This document shows, one piece after another, positions 1 through 8,668 of a DNA stretch of 64,000 nucleotides. This DNA comes from Streptomyces rishiriensis (lineage in GTDB: Bacteria; Actinomycetota; Actinomycetes; Streptomycetales; Streptomycetaceae). Position numbers and translations under genes: made by a program. Positions within the stretch are counted from its first letter, which is position 1, and each line of letters begins with the position of its first letter. The notes below the pieces were generated by a model. The model searched no databases and was not told the DNA's origin. It saw nothing but the letters and a program-made list of their open reading frames with translations. The DNA is taken from positions 558,001 through 622,000 of the forward strand of contig NZ_JAUSWV010000002.1 in assembly GCF_030815485.1 (NCBI RefSeq). The letters are read 5' to 3'.

Positions 1-1914
1 CAGCAGTTCGCGGTCACGCTCGGGGTGGCCGTACTTGTGGGCCGCCGACTCGGCGAGCCAGGGTTCCGTACCGGCGAAGAAGGTCGCGAAGTCCGACATG
101 CCGCAGACGGCGACGCCGGTACGGAACAGATCGGGGTGCCGCACCAGGGAGGCGAAGGTCAGGTAGCCGCCGTACGAGCGGCCCATGACCGCCAGTCGGG
201 TCGGGTCGGCGGGGCCCGCGGGCACCGCGTGGGCCGCGCAGTCCGCCACGTCGTCCAGCGCGGCGAAGCGTCCCGCGCCGAGGTCCGCGTCGACGAATGA
301 TCTGCCGTGCCCCGAGGAGCCCCGGACGTCGGGGGCGAAGACGTCCAGTCCCCGGCCGGTCAGCTCGTGGTAGAGCGGGCTGAAGACGGGGCGCTCGTGC
401 TCCTCCGGTCCGCCGTGCAGGTGGATCACGCACGGGGCGGGTTCACCCGGAGCGCGGCCCGGCGCCCGGTAGTACCAGCCGCTCAGGGGCAGCCCGTCCC
501 GCGCCGTGAGTCGCAGGAGGACGGGGCGTACGGGTCGGCGGCCCGCCGCGGTGGCGTCCTCGTCACGGGATGACCAGGGCGTTCGCATCAGGGACACGCC
601 GTCGGGGGCCCACCACACCCCGGGCCGGCGTTGGGAACCGGACAGCGCCGGCAGCAGCCCCCGCGGGCCGGCCGTCACGACACGGGTGACGACCTCGTGC
701 GGCAGGGGGACGGTCGTCGTGGGCAGCGGGCCGTAGGGGGCCCACCGCGTCGGGAGAGGCTCGACGAGTTCGAGCCGGCTCTCGCCCCGCTCGTTCCAGG
801 ACAGTGCGGCGGTGCGGCCGTCGTGGGACAACGCCAGGAGGTCGAGATCGCTGTCCTGCCGTTCCGCCATGACGGACGTGCCCTGTGGCCGGCCGTCGGC
901 GCCGAGGGCGACGGCGAGGAGCGCCGCGTACTCGCGTTCGGCGTCGCTGCGCAGCCACAGCGTCCGGCCGTCGGGTGAGAACCGTCCGATCCACGGATCG
1001 CCGTCGGCGACCGGCATGGTGCACGTCGTGGCCGAGTCGGCCGTGCGCCGGACGACGCCTTCCCGCCGTCCTCGCGGCCCGTGGCGCAGCAGCACGAGAC
1101 CGCCGTCGCGGCTGATGTCGCACACCCGCAGGGTGGCGGCGTGCGTCTCCGTGGCGAGGAGGACGGGGGACGCCAGACCGTCAGGGTCGATCAGGTAGGC
1201 CGACAGGCCGCCGCCGGGACGGACCGACGGCACCGGAGGCTCCGCGGCGTCGGCCGCCGTCACGGTCGGCCCCGTCCCCGGTGCGGCGTCGTACGGGGTT
1301 CCGCCCAGGAGTGCCGCCCGGCCGTCCCGGTCGGCCCAGTTGGCCGGCAGGGCGGCGTCGGCACGGGTCGGTCCCGCGCCGTTGCGCTGCGTGCGGGCGC
1401 CCGGCGCGGCGAGCGTGACGGCGACGGCCGAGCCGTCGTGCGCCCAGCAGCCCAGGTAGGCGGTGTGGCCCGGATCGGCCCCGGCCAGCACACGGCGGCC
1501 GGTGCCGTCGGGACGTACGCACAGCACCCTGGTGTGCTCGCCGCCGCCCGGTGCGGTGGTGTAGGCGATCCAGCGTCCGTCCGGCGACCAGGACACCTCC
1601 TTGACCGGGTCCGGCAAGGAGTCGAGCAGGTGCACCTCGTCCCCGTCGACGGGCCCGGCCCACAGCTGGGGGACGCCGCCCCGGTCGCAGATGAAGGCCG
1701 CCTCGGAGCCGTCGGGGCTGGCGGAGGGGTACCAGCAGCCGTGCGAGCGCAGCCGCGTCACGGCCTCCCGAGGACCGCTCGCCTCGGGCAGGGGGACCGG
1801 CGCCGGGGCCGGGGCGGCCGCGAAGGCGGTGCCCCTCGAGTCCGCCGGCCGCGTGCCGGGGGGCGGGGCGACCGGGTCGCCGCCCAGGTCCGCCGCCATC
1901 AGCCCGCCGCTCAC
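1..1914 (-). CDS. S9 family (prolyl-oligopeptidase type) peptidase, C-terminus cut by window edge
   Basis: Serine peptidase of clan S9: a beta-propeller followed by an alpha/beta hydrolase domain; the family hydrolyses short peptides, usually in the cytoplasm. The frame is open from its start to the left edge, so 638 codons are visible and the stop lies outside. Propeller-type SPDG turns are seen at residues 66-69 and 110-113. The nucleophile elbow reads GRSYGG with Ser580 (codon 175-177); the catalytic Asp and His, which come later in this family, are off the window. I chose GTG at 1914 because it overlaps the preceding gene's stop (GTGA), suggesting translational coupling; an ATG five codons further in is the alternative. 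It is the last visible gene of a ligase-amidotransferase-peptidase set, so a peptide made by its neighbours is a plausible substrate (inference). Confidence 0.85.
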   Translation of the reverse strand, partial: MSGGLMAADLGGDPVAPPPGTRPADSRGTAFAAAPAPAPVPLPEASGPREAVTRLRSHGCWYPSASPDGSEAAFICDRGGVPQLWAGPVDGDEVHLLDSLPDPVKEVSWSPDGRWIAYTTAPGGGEHTRVLCVRPDGTGRRVLAGADPGHTAYLGCWAHDGSAVAVTLAAPGARTQRNGAGPTRADAALPANWADRDGRAALLGGTPYDAAPGTGPTVTAADAAEPPVPSVRPGGGLSAYLIDPDGLASPVLLATETHAATLRVCDISRDGGLVLLRHGPRGRREGVVRRTADSATTCTMPVADGDPWIGRFSPDGRTLWLRSDAEREYAALLAVALGADGRPQGTSVMAERQDSDLDLLALSHDGRTAALSWNERGESRLELVEPLPTRWAPYGPLPTTTVPLPHEVVTRVVTAGPRGLLPALSGSQRRPGVWWAPDGVSLMRTPWSSRDEDATAAGRRPVRPVLLRLTARDGLPLSGWYYRAPGRAPGEPAPCVIHLHGGPEEHERPVFSPLYHELTGRGLDVFAPDVRGSSGHGRSFVDADLGAGRFAALDDVADCAAHAVPAGPADPTRLAVMGRSYGGYLTFASLVRHPDLFRTGVAVCGMSDFATFFAGTEPWLAESAAHKYGHPERDRELL

Positions 1915-3695
1915 GTGATGCCGTGGGTCTGGAGCCATATCTCCAGCAACGCTACCTGCCACAGGGCGTTCGCTCCCCGTTTGGTGCGGTGCTCGTCGGG
2001 CGCCTCGAGGAGCTGGGACACGTACGACTCCCGGAAGAGGCCGCGCTGCCTCGCCTCGGGCGCCTCCAGCGCCTCGCGCACGCGCTTCAGGACGGGGCCC
2101 GCCATGTGCCTGATCGCCGGGACCGGGAAGTAGCCCTTCGGACGGTCCACGACGTTCAGGGGCAGCAGTTGCCGCCCGGCCGCCTTCAGCACGCCCTTGC
2201 CGCCGTCGGCCAGCTTGAGTTCCGGCGGGCAGGCCGCGGCAAGCTCCACCAGTTCGTGGTCGAGGAACGGCACCCGGGCTTCCAGCCCCCAGGCCATCGT
2301 CATGTTGTCGACCCGCTTGACCGGGTCGTCGACGAGCATCACGTGCGTGTCCAGGCGCAGGGCCGCGTCCAGGGCCGTCTCGGCTCCGGGGACCGCCATG
2401 TGGTCCCGGACGAAAGCGCCCGAGACGTCGTCGCCGGCCAGCATGCCGGGCTCCAGGATCCGGGCGAGGTCGTCGTGCGGCCGGTCGAAGTACGTGTCGG
2501 CGTACCGCTCGGCGGCGTCCTCGCGGGCGACCTCGGCGAGCCGCGGGTACCAGTGGTAGCCGGCGAGCACCTCGTCGGCGCCCTGCCCGCTCTGCACGAC
2601 CTTCACCTCCTTCGACACCTGCTCGGACAGCAGGTAGAAGGCGACCACGTCGTGGCTGGTCATCGGCTCGCTCATCGCCGCGACGGCCCCGTCCAGGGCC
2701 GTCGACACCCGGTCGGAGGGGACCATCAGCCGACGGTGGTCGGTGCTGAATTCGCGGGCCACCAGATCCGAGTACGGGAACTCGTCGCCCTCCTCCCCGC
2801 CTTCCGACTCGAACCCGACGCTGAACGTCATCAGGTCCCGCTGTCCCGCCTGGGCCAGCAGCGCGACGATCAGGCTGGAGTCCAGGCCGCCGGAGAGCAG
2901 GACGCCGACCTGGACGTCGGAGACCATCCGTCGGCGTACGGCCGTGCGCAGCGCCTCCAGCATCGCGTCGCGCCAGTCGTTCGCGTCCATCGCCGCGTAC
3001 TCGGCACGTCGCGTGTACGACGGCTGCCAGTAACGGTGGTCGCGGTGGGTGCCGTCCGGTTCGACGACCCGCACGGTGGCCGGCGGGAGCTTGCGCACAC
3101 CGCGCAGTACCGTGCGCGGGGCGGCGACCGTGGCGTGCCAGCTGAGGTACTGGTGGACGGCCGCCGGGTCGAGCGAGGTGTCCACGTCGCCGGCGGCGAG
3201 GAGGGCGGGCAGGGAGGACGCGAACCGCAGCCGCCCCGGTGTCCGCGCCAGGTACAGGGGCTTGATGCCGAGCCGGTCTCGCCCCAGCACCACGCGTCCG
3301 GACCGGTGCTCGACGAGGGCGAAAGCGAACATGCCGTAGAGGCGCTCCACGCAGGCGGTGCCCCACTGCTGGTAGGCCTTCAGCACGACCTCGGTGTCGG
3401 ACGTCGTCGCGAACCGGTGTCCCAGACCGCGCAGTTCGTCGCGCAGCTCCCGGTAGTTGTAGATGCAGCCGTTGAAGACCCCGGTGATCCCCGAGCGGGA
3501 GTCGGTCATCGGCTGCGCCGCGAGGTCCGACAAGTCGATGATCTTCAGGCGCCGATGCCCCAGCGCCACCGCGCCGCGCGTCCAGATCCCCCGGCCGTCG
3601 GGGCCGCGGGCGGCGAGCCGTTCACTCATCCGTTCGACTGCCGCCAGGTCGGGCCGGTGTCCGTCGAAGCGGATCTCCCCGCTCAGACCGCACAT
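1911..3695 (-). CDS. asnB: Asparagine-synthase-type amidotransferase, N-acetylglutaminylglutamine amidotransferase-like
   Basis: 594-residue glutamine-dependent amidotransferase. Class II glutaminase domain at the N-terminus: Met is followed by the nucleophile Cys2, with RGPDG at 30-34. The synthetase domain carries the ATP pyrophosphatase loop SGGLDS at 268-273. Its wording (GEIRFDG start, FNGCIYNYREL near 75, VQSGQGADEV later) is, from memory, much closer to the amidotransferase that amidates the osmolyte N-acetylglutaminylglutamine than to ordinary asparagine synthetase B. ATG at 3695 is preceded by GGAGG about 8 bases upstream. The stop overlaps the S9 peptidase start. The GNAT/ATP-grasp synthetase that usually partners this enzyme is not in the window; a GCS2 ligase lies upstream instead, so the real substrate may be a different gamma-glutamyl or acyl peptide. 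Confidence 0.88.
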   Translation of the reverse strand: MCGLSGEIRFDGHRPDLAAVERMSERLAARGPDGRGIWTRGAVALGHRRLKIIDLSDLAAQPMTDSRSGITGVFNGCIYNYRELRDELRGLGHRFATTSDTEVVLKAYQQWGTACVERLYGMFAFALVEHRSGRVVLGRDRLGIKPLYLARTPGRLRFASSLPALLAAGDVDTSLDPAAVHQYLSWHATVAAPRTVLRGVRKLPPATVRVVEPDGTHRDHRYWQPSYTRRAEYAAMDANDWRDAMLEALRTAVRRRMVSDVQVGVLLSGGLDSSLIVALLAQAGQRDLMTFSVGFESEGGEEGDEFPYSDLVAREFSTDHRRLMVPSDRVSTALDGAVAAMSEPMTSHDVVAFYLLSEQVSKEVKVVQSGQGADEVLAGYHWYPRLAEVAREDAAERYADTYFDRPHDDLARILEPGMLAGDDVSGAFVRDHMAVPGAETALDAALRLDTHVMLVDDPVKRVDNMTMAWGLEARVPFLDHELVELAAACPPELKLADGGKGVLKAAGRQLLPLNVVDRPKGYFPVPAIRHMAGPVLKRVREALEAPEARQRGLFRESYVSQLLEAPDEHRTKRGANALWQVALLEIWLQTHGIT

Positions 3696-3725
3696 GACTT
3701 GCCGCCTCCGTTTCGTTCGGCGTGG

Positions 3726-3760
3726 GCCGAGCGCCGGTACCCGGGTACCGGACGCTCGGC
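3726..3760. repeat. Strong inverted repeat between ligase and amidotransferase genes
   Basis: Arms 3726-3742 and 3743-3760 are complementary over 17 pairs with a single bulged A at 3752; the core is CCGGTACCCGGGTACCGG. It lies in the 98-base gap between the GCS2 ligase stop and the amidotransferase start. It could be a processing or attenuation hairpin that sets the ratio of the two products; there is no T-rich tail to mark it as a classic terminator. Confidence 0.6.
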
Positions 3761-3793
3761 GGAAGGGAATGGGTCGTCAGTGTCCATGGCGAG

Positions 3794-4978
3794 TTACCTC
3801 CGGGTCAGCGGCCGTGCGAACCGGTGGGAGGGCGATGTCGCCTCGGGGGACGGAAGGTCCCTGCGCCGGCCGGCCGCCGCCCTCCCGGAGGCGCGTTCCC
3901 CGCGCGTCTCGGCGATGAGCATGTCGACGCAGGCCAGCAGATCCTCTTCCTCCGCGACACGGCGCATACGGCGAGCCGCGCTGCCGTCGGCGAGCGCCTC
4001 GTCCGCCAGCGAGCGGACGGTCTCCCAATCGCCGTCGCCCTCCAGAACGGGACGCAGCCGGGCGAGCAGCTTGCTCACGACCTGCCCGGCGGGCGCCTCC
4101 CGATGGGTCTCGGGATCCAGCAGACCGCCTTCGAGTCCGGAGCGGGCCGCCCGCCAGGCGGCGCCGCGCAGCCACTCGTGCCGTCCGTCGCAGCCCGGGA
4201 CACCGCCCGTCCGGAGCCTCTCGCAGGCCTCGGTGACCAGGGCGCGGAACAGTCCCGCGACGAGCACGACGGTCTCCGCGCGCGGACAGGAGTCGCAGAT
4301 GCGCAGTTCCAGCGTCTGGAGGTGCGAGGAGGGGCGTACGTCGTAATAGATCATCCCCTCGTCGCTGATGACCCCGGACCGGACGAGGTCGCGCACCGTG
4401 GCGTCGTACTCGGCCGCGTTCGCGAAGCAGCCGACCGGACCCGCGGTGGGCCAGCGCTGCCAGAGCATGGTGCGCCAACTCGCGTACCCCGTGTCGGAGC
4501 CCTGCCAGAACGGCGAACTGACTGAGAGCGCGAGAAGCACGGGCAGCCACGGCGAGACCGCGCACATCACCTGCACCGCCGTGTCGCGGTCCGGTACGTC
4601 CACGTGGACCTGAGCACCGCAGATGAGCTGCTCGTCGGCGACCGTGCGGTAGTCCTCGATCATGCGGCCATAACGCGCTCCGGCCGTGGGATGCGCGGCG
4701 GTCGTCGGCGCGAGTGGCGCCGAACCCGCGGCCACCGCCGCCAGTCCCAGCGAGGATGCGGCCGCGTCGAGCCGCCGTCTGGTCTCGGCCAGGTCGGCGT
4801 ACAGATCGCCGAGGGACGTGTGCACCTCGCTGTTCGACTCCACGGTGGACTGGTGCAGTTCCGTGGTGAAGGTACGCCCGGGCAGGCGTCGCAGGAGCGA
4901 ATTGGCGCGTGGCACGAGCAGTCCACTCTCCACCTCCAGGACGTGGAACTCCTCCTCCACTCCGATACGAACGCTCAC
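3794..4978 (-). CDS. GCS2-type carboxylate-amine ligase (YbdK-like glutamate-cysteine ligase family)
   Basis: 394-residue protein of the glutamate-cysteine ligase 2 family, ATP-dependent enzymes that join a carboxylate (often the glutamate gamma-carboxyl) to an amine. The family hallmark VGVEEEF-like segment reads IGVEEEFHVLE at residues 5-15, and the central LxxxSPFWxGxDTGYxSxR region is present. Start chosen at GTG 4978, five bases after GAGGAG; an upstream ATG at 5062 would add 28 residues unlike the family. First gene of a minus-strand set with the amidotransferase and S9 peptidase. Which acid and amine it joins cannot be read from sequence; EgtA-like gamma-glutamylcysteine synthesis is an alternative, but no ergothioneine genes are nearby. 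Confidence 0.87.
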   Translation of the reverse strand: MSVRIGVEEEFHVLEVESGLLVPRANSLLRRLPGRTFTTELHQSTVESNSEVHTSLGDLYADLAETRRRLDAAASSLGLAAVAAGSAPLAPTTAAHPTAGARYGRMIEDYRTVADEQLICGAQVHVDVPDRDTAVQVMCAVSPWLPVLLALSVSSPFWQGSDTGYASWRTMLWQRWPTAGPVGCFANAAEYDATVRDLVRSGVISDEGMIYYDVRPSSHLQTLELRICDSCPRAETVVLVAGLFRALVTEACERLRTGGVPGCDGRHEWLRGAAWRAARSGLEGGLLDPETHREAPAGQVVSKLLARLRPVLEGDGDWETVRSLADEALADGSAARRMRRVAEEEDLLACVDMLIAETRGERASGRAAAGRRRDLPSPEATSPSHRFARPLTRR

Positions 4979-5453
4979 GGTCACTCCTCGGGGCGATGCG
5001 TAGCGGCAGTTCGCCGCAGGCGAAGGGCCTTCACCACGGCCGGACGGCCGCAGGTGAGACACTTCGAGTCACCAGAACGCCGACTTATAAGCGCACATTG
5101 CATATGCGACATGAGCAAATCTCAGATGAGCGGATGCGGGGCCGGTGGCACCCGGGATCCGGCAGTGAGGGACGCTCCGACTGTGCCGTCGCGAAGGCTC
5201 CTCGAAGGCTCGAACACACGCAGACGCGGGCCCGACGGCTCGATGATCCGATGGCTCGAAACGTGGCCCGACGGCTCGACGATCCGACAGCCGGGTGGCC
5301 CGAAGCGGTCGACGACGGCAGGACCCCCACGCCGTGCCCCTGTGGCCGCCGTGCGACGGGGGCACGGCGGCCACAGGGGCACGGCCGGCCGACGGCCGGC
5401 CGTGCGTCACTCGGATCGGACGGAGCTCCGGGGCTCACGGACGCCAGGTCGTC
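4979..5453. other. 475-base intergenic region with direct and inverted repeats
   Basis: No convincing gene on either strand. Near 5091-5105 there is an AT-richer stretch that could hold the promoter of the ligase gene. Imperfect direct repeats starting GCCCGACGGCTCGA occur at 5230-5251 and 5266-5287 (36-base period). These are followed by the long hairpin at 5331-5385 and a GGCCGGCC-rich palindrome at about 5382-5403. Confidence 0.6.
5331..5385. terminator. 24-bp perfect stem-loop downstream of the SDR gene
   Basis: Arms 5331-5354 and 5362-5385 pair perfectly over 24 bases around a 7-base loop (5355-5361). It lies about 70 bases beyond the minus-strand stop of the SDR gene at 5454, so it probably terminates that transcript; its symmetry would also stop readthrough from the other side. 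Confidence 0.75.
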
Positions 5454-6266
5454 TCACGGCTTTCCCGACGCGTCGTCGTCGCCCGACCCCGGTTCCGCCA
5501 TCCGCCGGTGGGCGGCCGCCTTGGCACTGTCCGGGAGGACCCTGTTCACCAGGCCCTGCGCCTTGGTCTTGGCGGAGCCGGCCACGACCTTCTTCCTGCC
5601 GCCCATGAGTGCCTCGAAGCCGTCCTTCGCGACCTTGGCCGGGTCGTCCTTGTCCTGCCGGCCCACCTTGGTGTCCTCCATGTCGGCGCGTCGGAAGAAC
5701 TCCGTCTCCGTGGGGCCGGGCATGAGCGAGGTGACGGTGACGCCGGTGTCCTCGAGTTCGTTCTGCAGAGCCTCCGCGAAGGACTGCACGAACGACTTGG
5801 AAGCGTTGTACACGGCCTGGAACGAGCCGGGCATGGTCGCCGCGATCGACGAGGTGAACAGCACCTTCCCCGCACCCCTGCGGGCCATGTCCGGCAGCAG
5901 CCGCTTCGCGAGCCGCACCGTCGACGTGACGTTGAGGTCGATGACACGGATCTCGTCCTCGATGTCGGTTTCGACGAACGGCCCGCCCTTTCCCACGCCG
6001 GCGTTGAGTGCCGCGGCGGCCAGCGGCCGTCCTTGGGCGGTGACGGCGGCGTACAGCCGGTCCACACCTCCCGGTTCCGCGAGGTCGACCTGCACGGCCG
6101 TGACCGCCGCTCCGTGGGCGCGGATCTCGTCCGCCGCCAGGTGCAGCTCACCGTTCTCCGCGGTCAGCAACACGTCGTACCCGTTCTCTGCGAATTGCCT
6201 GGCCAGCTCGAACCCGATGCCGCTCGAAGCACCCGTGACGAGAGCCAGAGGCTTGTTGTCGTCCAT
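5454..6266 (-). CDS. SDR family NAD(P)-dependent oxidoreductase
   Basis: 270-residue classical short-chain dehydrogenase. Seen: cofactor motif TGASSGIG at 12-19, the NAG segment in the beta-4 region (reads LNAGVG), a conserved Ser pair before the active site (TSSIA) and the catalytic YNASK. The C-terminus is lengthened by a charged tail rich in Lys, Asp and Gly. The start is the ATG at 6266, giving the usual short N-terminus; the longer frame upstream is Arg-rich noise. No clear Shine-Dalgarno sits close to it. The gene stands alone, divergent from the DUF4139 pair; substrate unknown. Confidence 0.87.
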   Translation of the reverse strand: MDDNKPLALVTGASSGIGFELARQFAENGYDVLLTAENGELHLAADEIRAHGAAVTAVQVDLAEPGGVDRLYAAVTAQGRPLAAAALNAGVGKGGPFVETDIEDEIRVIDLNVTSTVRLAKRLLPDMARRGAGKVLFTSSIAATMPGSFQAVYNASKSFVQSFAEALQNELEDTGVTVTSLMPGPTETEFFRRADMEDTKVGRQDKDDPAKVAKDGFEALMGGRKKVVAGSAKTKAQGLVNRVLPDSAKAAAHRRMAEPGSGDDDASGKP

Positions 6267-6515
6267 GGCCGCCGGGTACCCCTGCGCAGTCGCGTGAAAG
6301 CGCCTTCGTCGCGCGCGGGTGACGTGTCGGCGCGTGCGGATGAGGGGCGGACCGGAGGGCGGGCGGCCGTCCGGAACCGGGGTCAGCCCGCCCGGCGAAC
6401 GCACTGCCCCGCGCCGAACTCCGCTGTGCGCGGCGGCTTTCCGGTCCGCTCGGCCAGGTCCGTCGCCGGTCCGCGTAGGCTTCGCTCAGCACGGACGCGG
6501 TGGGGGGCGAGGCAC

Positions 6516-8660
6516 ATGAAGGCTCGGACGGCACAGAGGTGGGGGTCGGCCCTCGACTCGGTGGTGGTGTACGCGCAGGGCGCGGTCTGCCGCCGCCTGG
6601 CCTCGGGCAGCGTGCCGGCGGACGGACGGGTGCGGGTGACGGGACTGCCTCGCTCACTGGACCCCGGGTCCCTACGGGCCCGTGTCACCGGCGCCTCCGG
6701 TGTGCGCGTCACCGAGGCACGGGTGGAGGTCGAGGCCGAGCCGCTCGCCGGAGCCGCCCCCTACGCGCTGCGGCGCGAGACGGAACAGCTGGTCGACGCG
6801 TACGCGGCCGCGCAGGGGCGCCGGGACCGGCACCTGAAGCTGATCGAGGAGGTCAAGGGGCTGCGGCCGGTCCCGCCGGCCCGCCGACGCGACGACCCGC
6901 ACCGGCGCACCCCGGTCGACGCGTGGCTGGAGCTCGCCGAGTTCGTCGACGAGCGGCTGACCAGGCTGCACACCCGGCTCGTCGAGCTGGAGGAGGCGTT
7001 GGGGCAGGCCGAACACGCCCTCTCCGTCGCCGCCGACCGGCTCGCCCGCGCCTCCACCGACGCACCGGCGGCGCACGTGGAGACCACGGTCTCGGCCGTT
7101 CTGACCCTCGACGGCAGCGGTGACGCGGAAGTGGAGCTGGAGTACGGCGTGCCGGGCGCGGTCTGGGTGCCGGCGTACCGTCTCACGCACCGTCAGGGCG
7201 ACAGCAGCGGCCGGTTGGTGCTGCGCGCCTCGGTGGCCCAGCGCACGGGCGAGGACTGGAACGGTGTGCGCATCGCTCTGGCCACCGCCGACCTACGGCG
7301 CCGTACCGACCTGCCCAGGCTCCGCTCCGTGCGGATCGGACGCCGTCAGCCCGCACCCCTGCCGTCCGGCTGGCGGGAGCCGCCGACGGGTCTGTCCGAC
7401 CTGTTCGCCGGGTACGACGTGGCACCTCGCCGGCCGGCCACGACCGCCGCTCCCCCAACTCCCGGCGGCGGGCCGGCGCCCGTGGCGGCCGGCCCCGCAC
7501 CGGGTCCCGTTCCGCCGATGCAGCCGGCATCCCAGGGGTACGGCGAGTCGCTCGCCGGGGCACCACAGGGCTACGGCGCGCCGTCCCCCGTGCCGCCGCC
7601 GGGCAGTGCGGGCAGCGCGTACCCCGAGCCCTTCGGGGGCGGCGGAGCGAACGAGGCCGCGCAGCCGGTGCGGTCACGACCGGGCGGCAGGCAGCGGGCG
7701 GGCGGCATGCCCCTCGCGGCGCCCGCGATGGCTCCCCGGGCGCCCGGCCGGATCGCAGCGCCGCCGCCGCCCGCGGCCCCCGGCGGCTTCGCGGCGTCGC
7801 AGCCGGTGGCGCCGACGGCGGGTCCGCCCCGGCCCAGCGGGGCCGAACTCGACTACAGCGCCCTCGTGTTGTGCGGTCCCGACGAACAGGGCGGCCGCCG
7901 GGGCCGGTTGTTCCCGGACTCCCCGTTCGACCCGGTGGCGGCCGAGTACCGCCGCCGCGCCGAGGCGGTGGCCGCGCTGCCGCTGCCCGGACATGCCGTG
8001 CGGCCTCGCGAGTCGGCGGGCTCCTTCGACCACCGGTTCGACGCCGTCGCCCGCGCCGACATTCCCTCGGACGGTACGTGGCACACCGTCACCGTCGGCG
8101 AGATCCCGGTCGGTCTGCGCACCGAGTACCTCTGCGTGCCGTCCGTGGAGCAGACCGTCTACGCGACGCTGGTGCTCTCCAACTCCACCGATCAGGCTCT
8201 GCTGGCCGGCCCGGTGGAGGTCACCGTCGGCGACGACTTCCTGCTGAGCACCGCGCTGCCCACACTCGCCCCCGGCGGTGAGCGCCGGGTGGGGCTCGGC
8301 CCGGCCCAGGGCATCCGGGTCACCCGCCGTACGAACGTGCACGAGTCGACGTCGGGGCTGCGCGGCGGCACCACCGTGCTCGACCACCGCGTGCACGTGG
8401 AGCTGGCCAACCAGCTCGGCGAGCCCGCCACCGTCGAGGTCCGTGAGCGGGTCCCGGTCACCTCCGACGCGGACATCCGGATCGAGGAACGGGCCGACTG
8501 GACGGCGCCCCGGGACGGCGCGGGCCCCGAGCAGCACACACCCGGCACCCGCGTCTGGCGGGTGGACCTGCCCGCCGGCGCCACCACCGCCCTCGACGGC
8601 GGCTACGAGATCCGCATCGCGTCCGCCAAGACGCTGTCCGGCGGCAACCGCAGGAGCTGA
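6516..8660 (+). CDS. DUF4139 domain-containing protein (long paralogue)
   Basis: 714-residue protein with an N-terminal beta domain and coiled-coil region (about 1-190; DUF4140-like) and a C-terminal beta-rich DUF4139 domain, the layout of the MuiA-like family whose biochemical role is unknown. The signature AQRTGEDWNGVRI is near residue 245. Between the two halves of DUF4139 there is a Pro/Ala/Gly-rich insert from about residue 300 to 430, probably disordered. No signal peptide or membrane segment is seen. ATG 6516 follows GAGG by five bases. The next gene, 8 bases after the stop, is a second DUF4139 protein, so the two are likely co-transcribed and may form a hetero-oligomer (inference). 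Confidence 0.85.
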   Translation: MKARTAQRWGSALDSVVVYAQGAVCRRLASGSVPADGRVRVTGLPRSLDPGSLRARVTGASGVRVTEARVEVEAEPLAGAAPYALRRETEQLVDAYAAAQGRRDRHLKLIEEVKGLRPVPPARRRDDPHRRTPVDAWLELAEFVDERLTRLHTRLVELEEALGQAEHALSVAADRLARASTDAPAAHVETTVSAVLTLDGSGDAEVELEYGVPGAVWVPAYRLTHRQGDSSGRLVLRASVAQRTGEDWNGVRIALATADLRRRTDLPRLRSVRIGRRQPAPLPSGWREPPTGLSDLFAGYDVAPRRPATTAAPPTPGGGPAPVAAGPAPGPVPPMQPASQGYGESLAGAPQGYGAPSPVPPPGSAGSAYPEPFGGGGANEAAQPVRSRPGGRQRAGGMPLAAPAMAPRAPGRIAAPPPPAAPGGFAASQPVAPTAGPPRPSGAELDYSALVLCGPDEQGGRRGRLFPDSPFDPVAAEYRRRAEAVAALPLPGHAVRPRESAGSFDHRFDAVARADIPSDGTWHTVTVGEIPVGLRTEYLCVPSVEQTVYATLVLSNSTDQALLAGPVEVTVGDDFLLSTALPTLAPGGERRVGLGPAQGIRVTRRTNVHESTSGLRGGTTVLDHRVHVELANQLGEPATVEVRERVPVTSDADIRIEERADWTAPRDGAGPEQHTPGTRVWRVDLPAGATTALDGGYEIRIASAKTLSGGNRRS

Positions 8661-8668
8661 CACACCCC

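Noticed and set aside
1923..4346. Long plus-strand frame across the amidotransferase and ligase genes
   Set aside because: It is the shadow of two well-recognised minus-strand enzymes.
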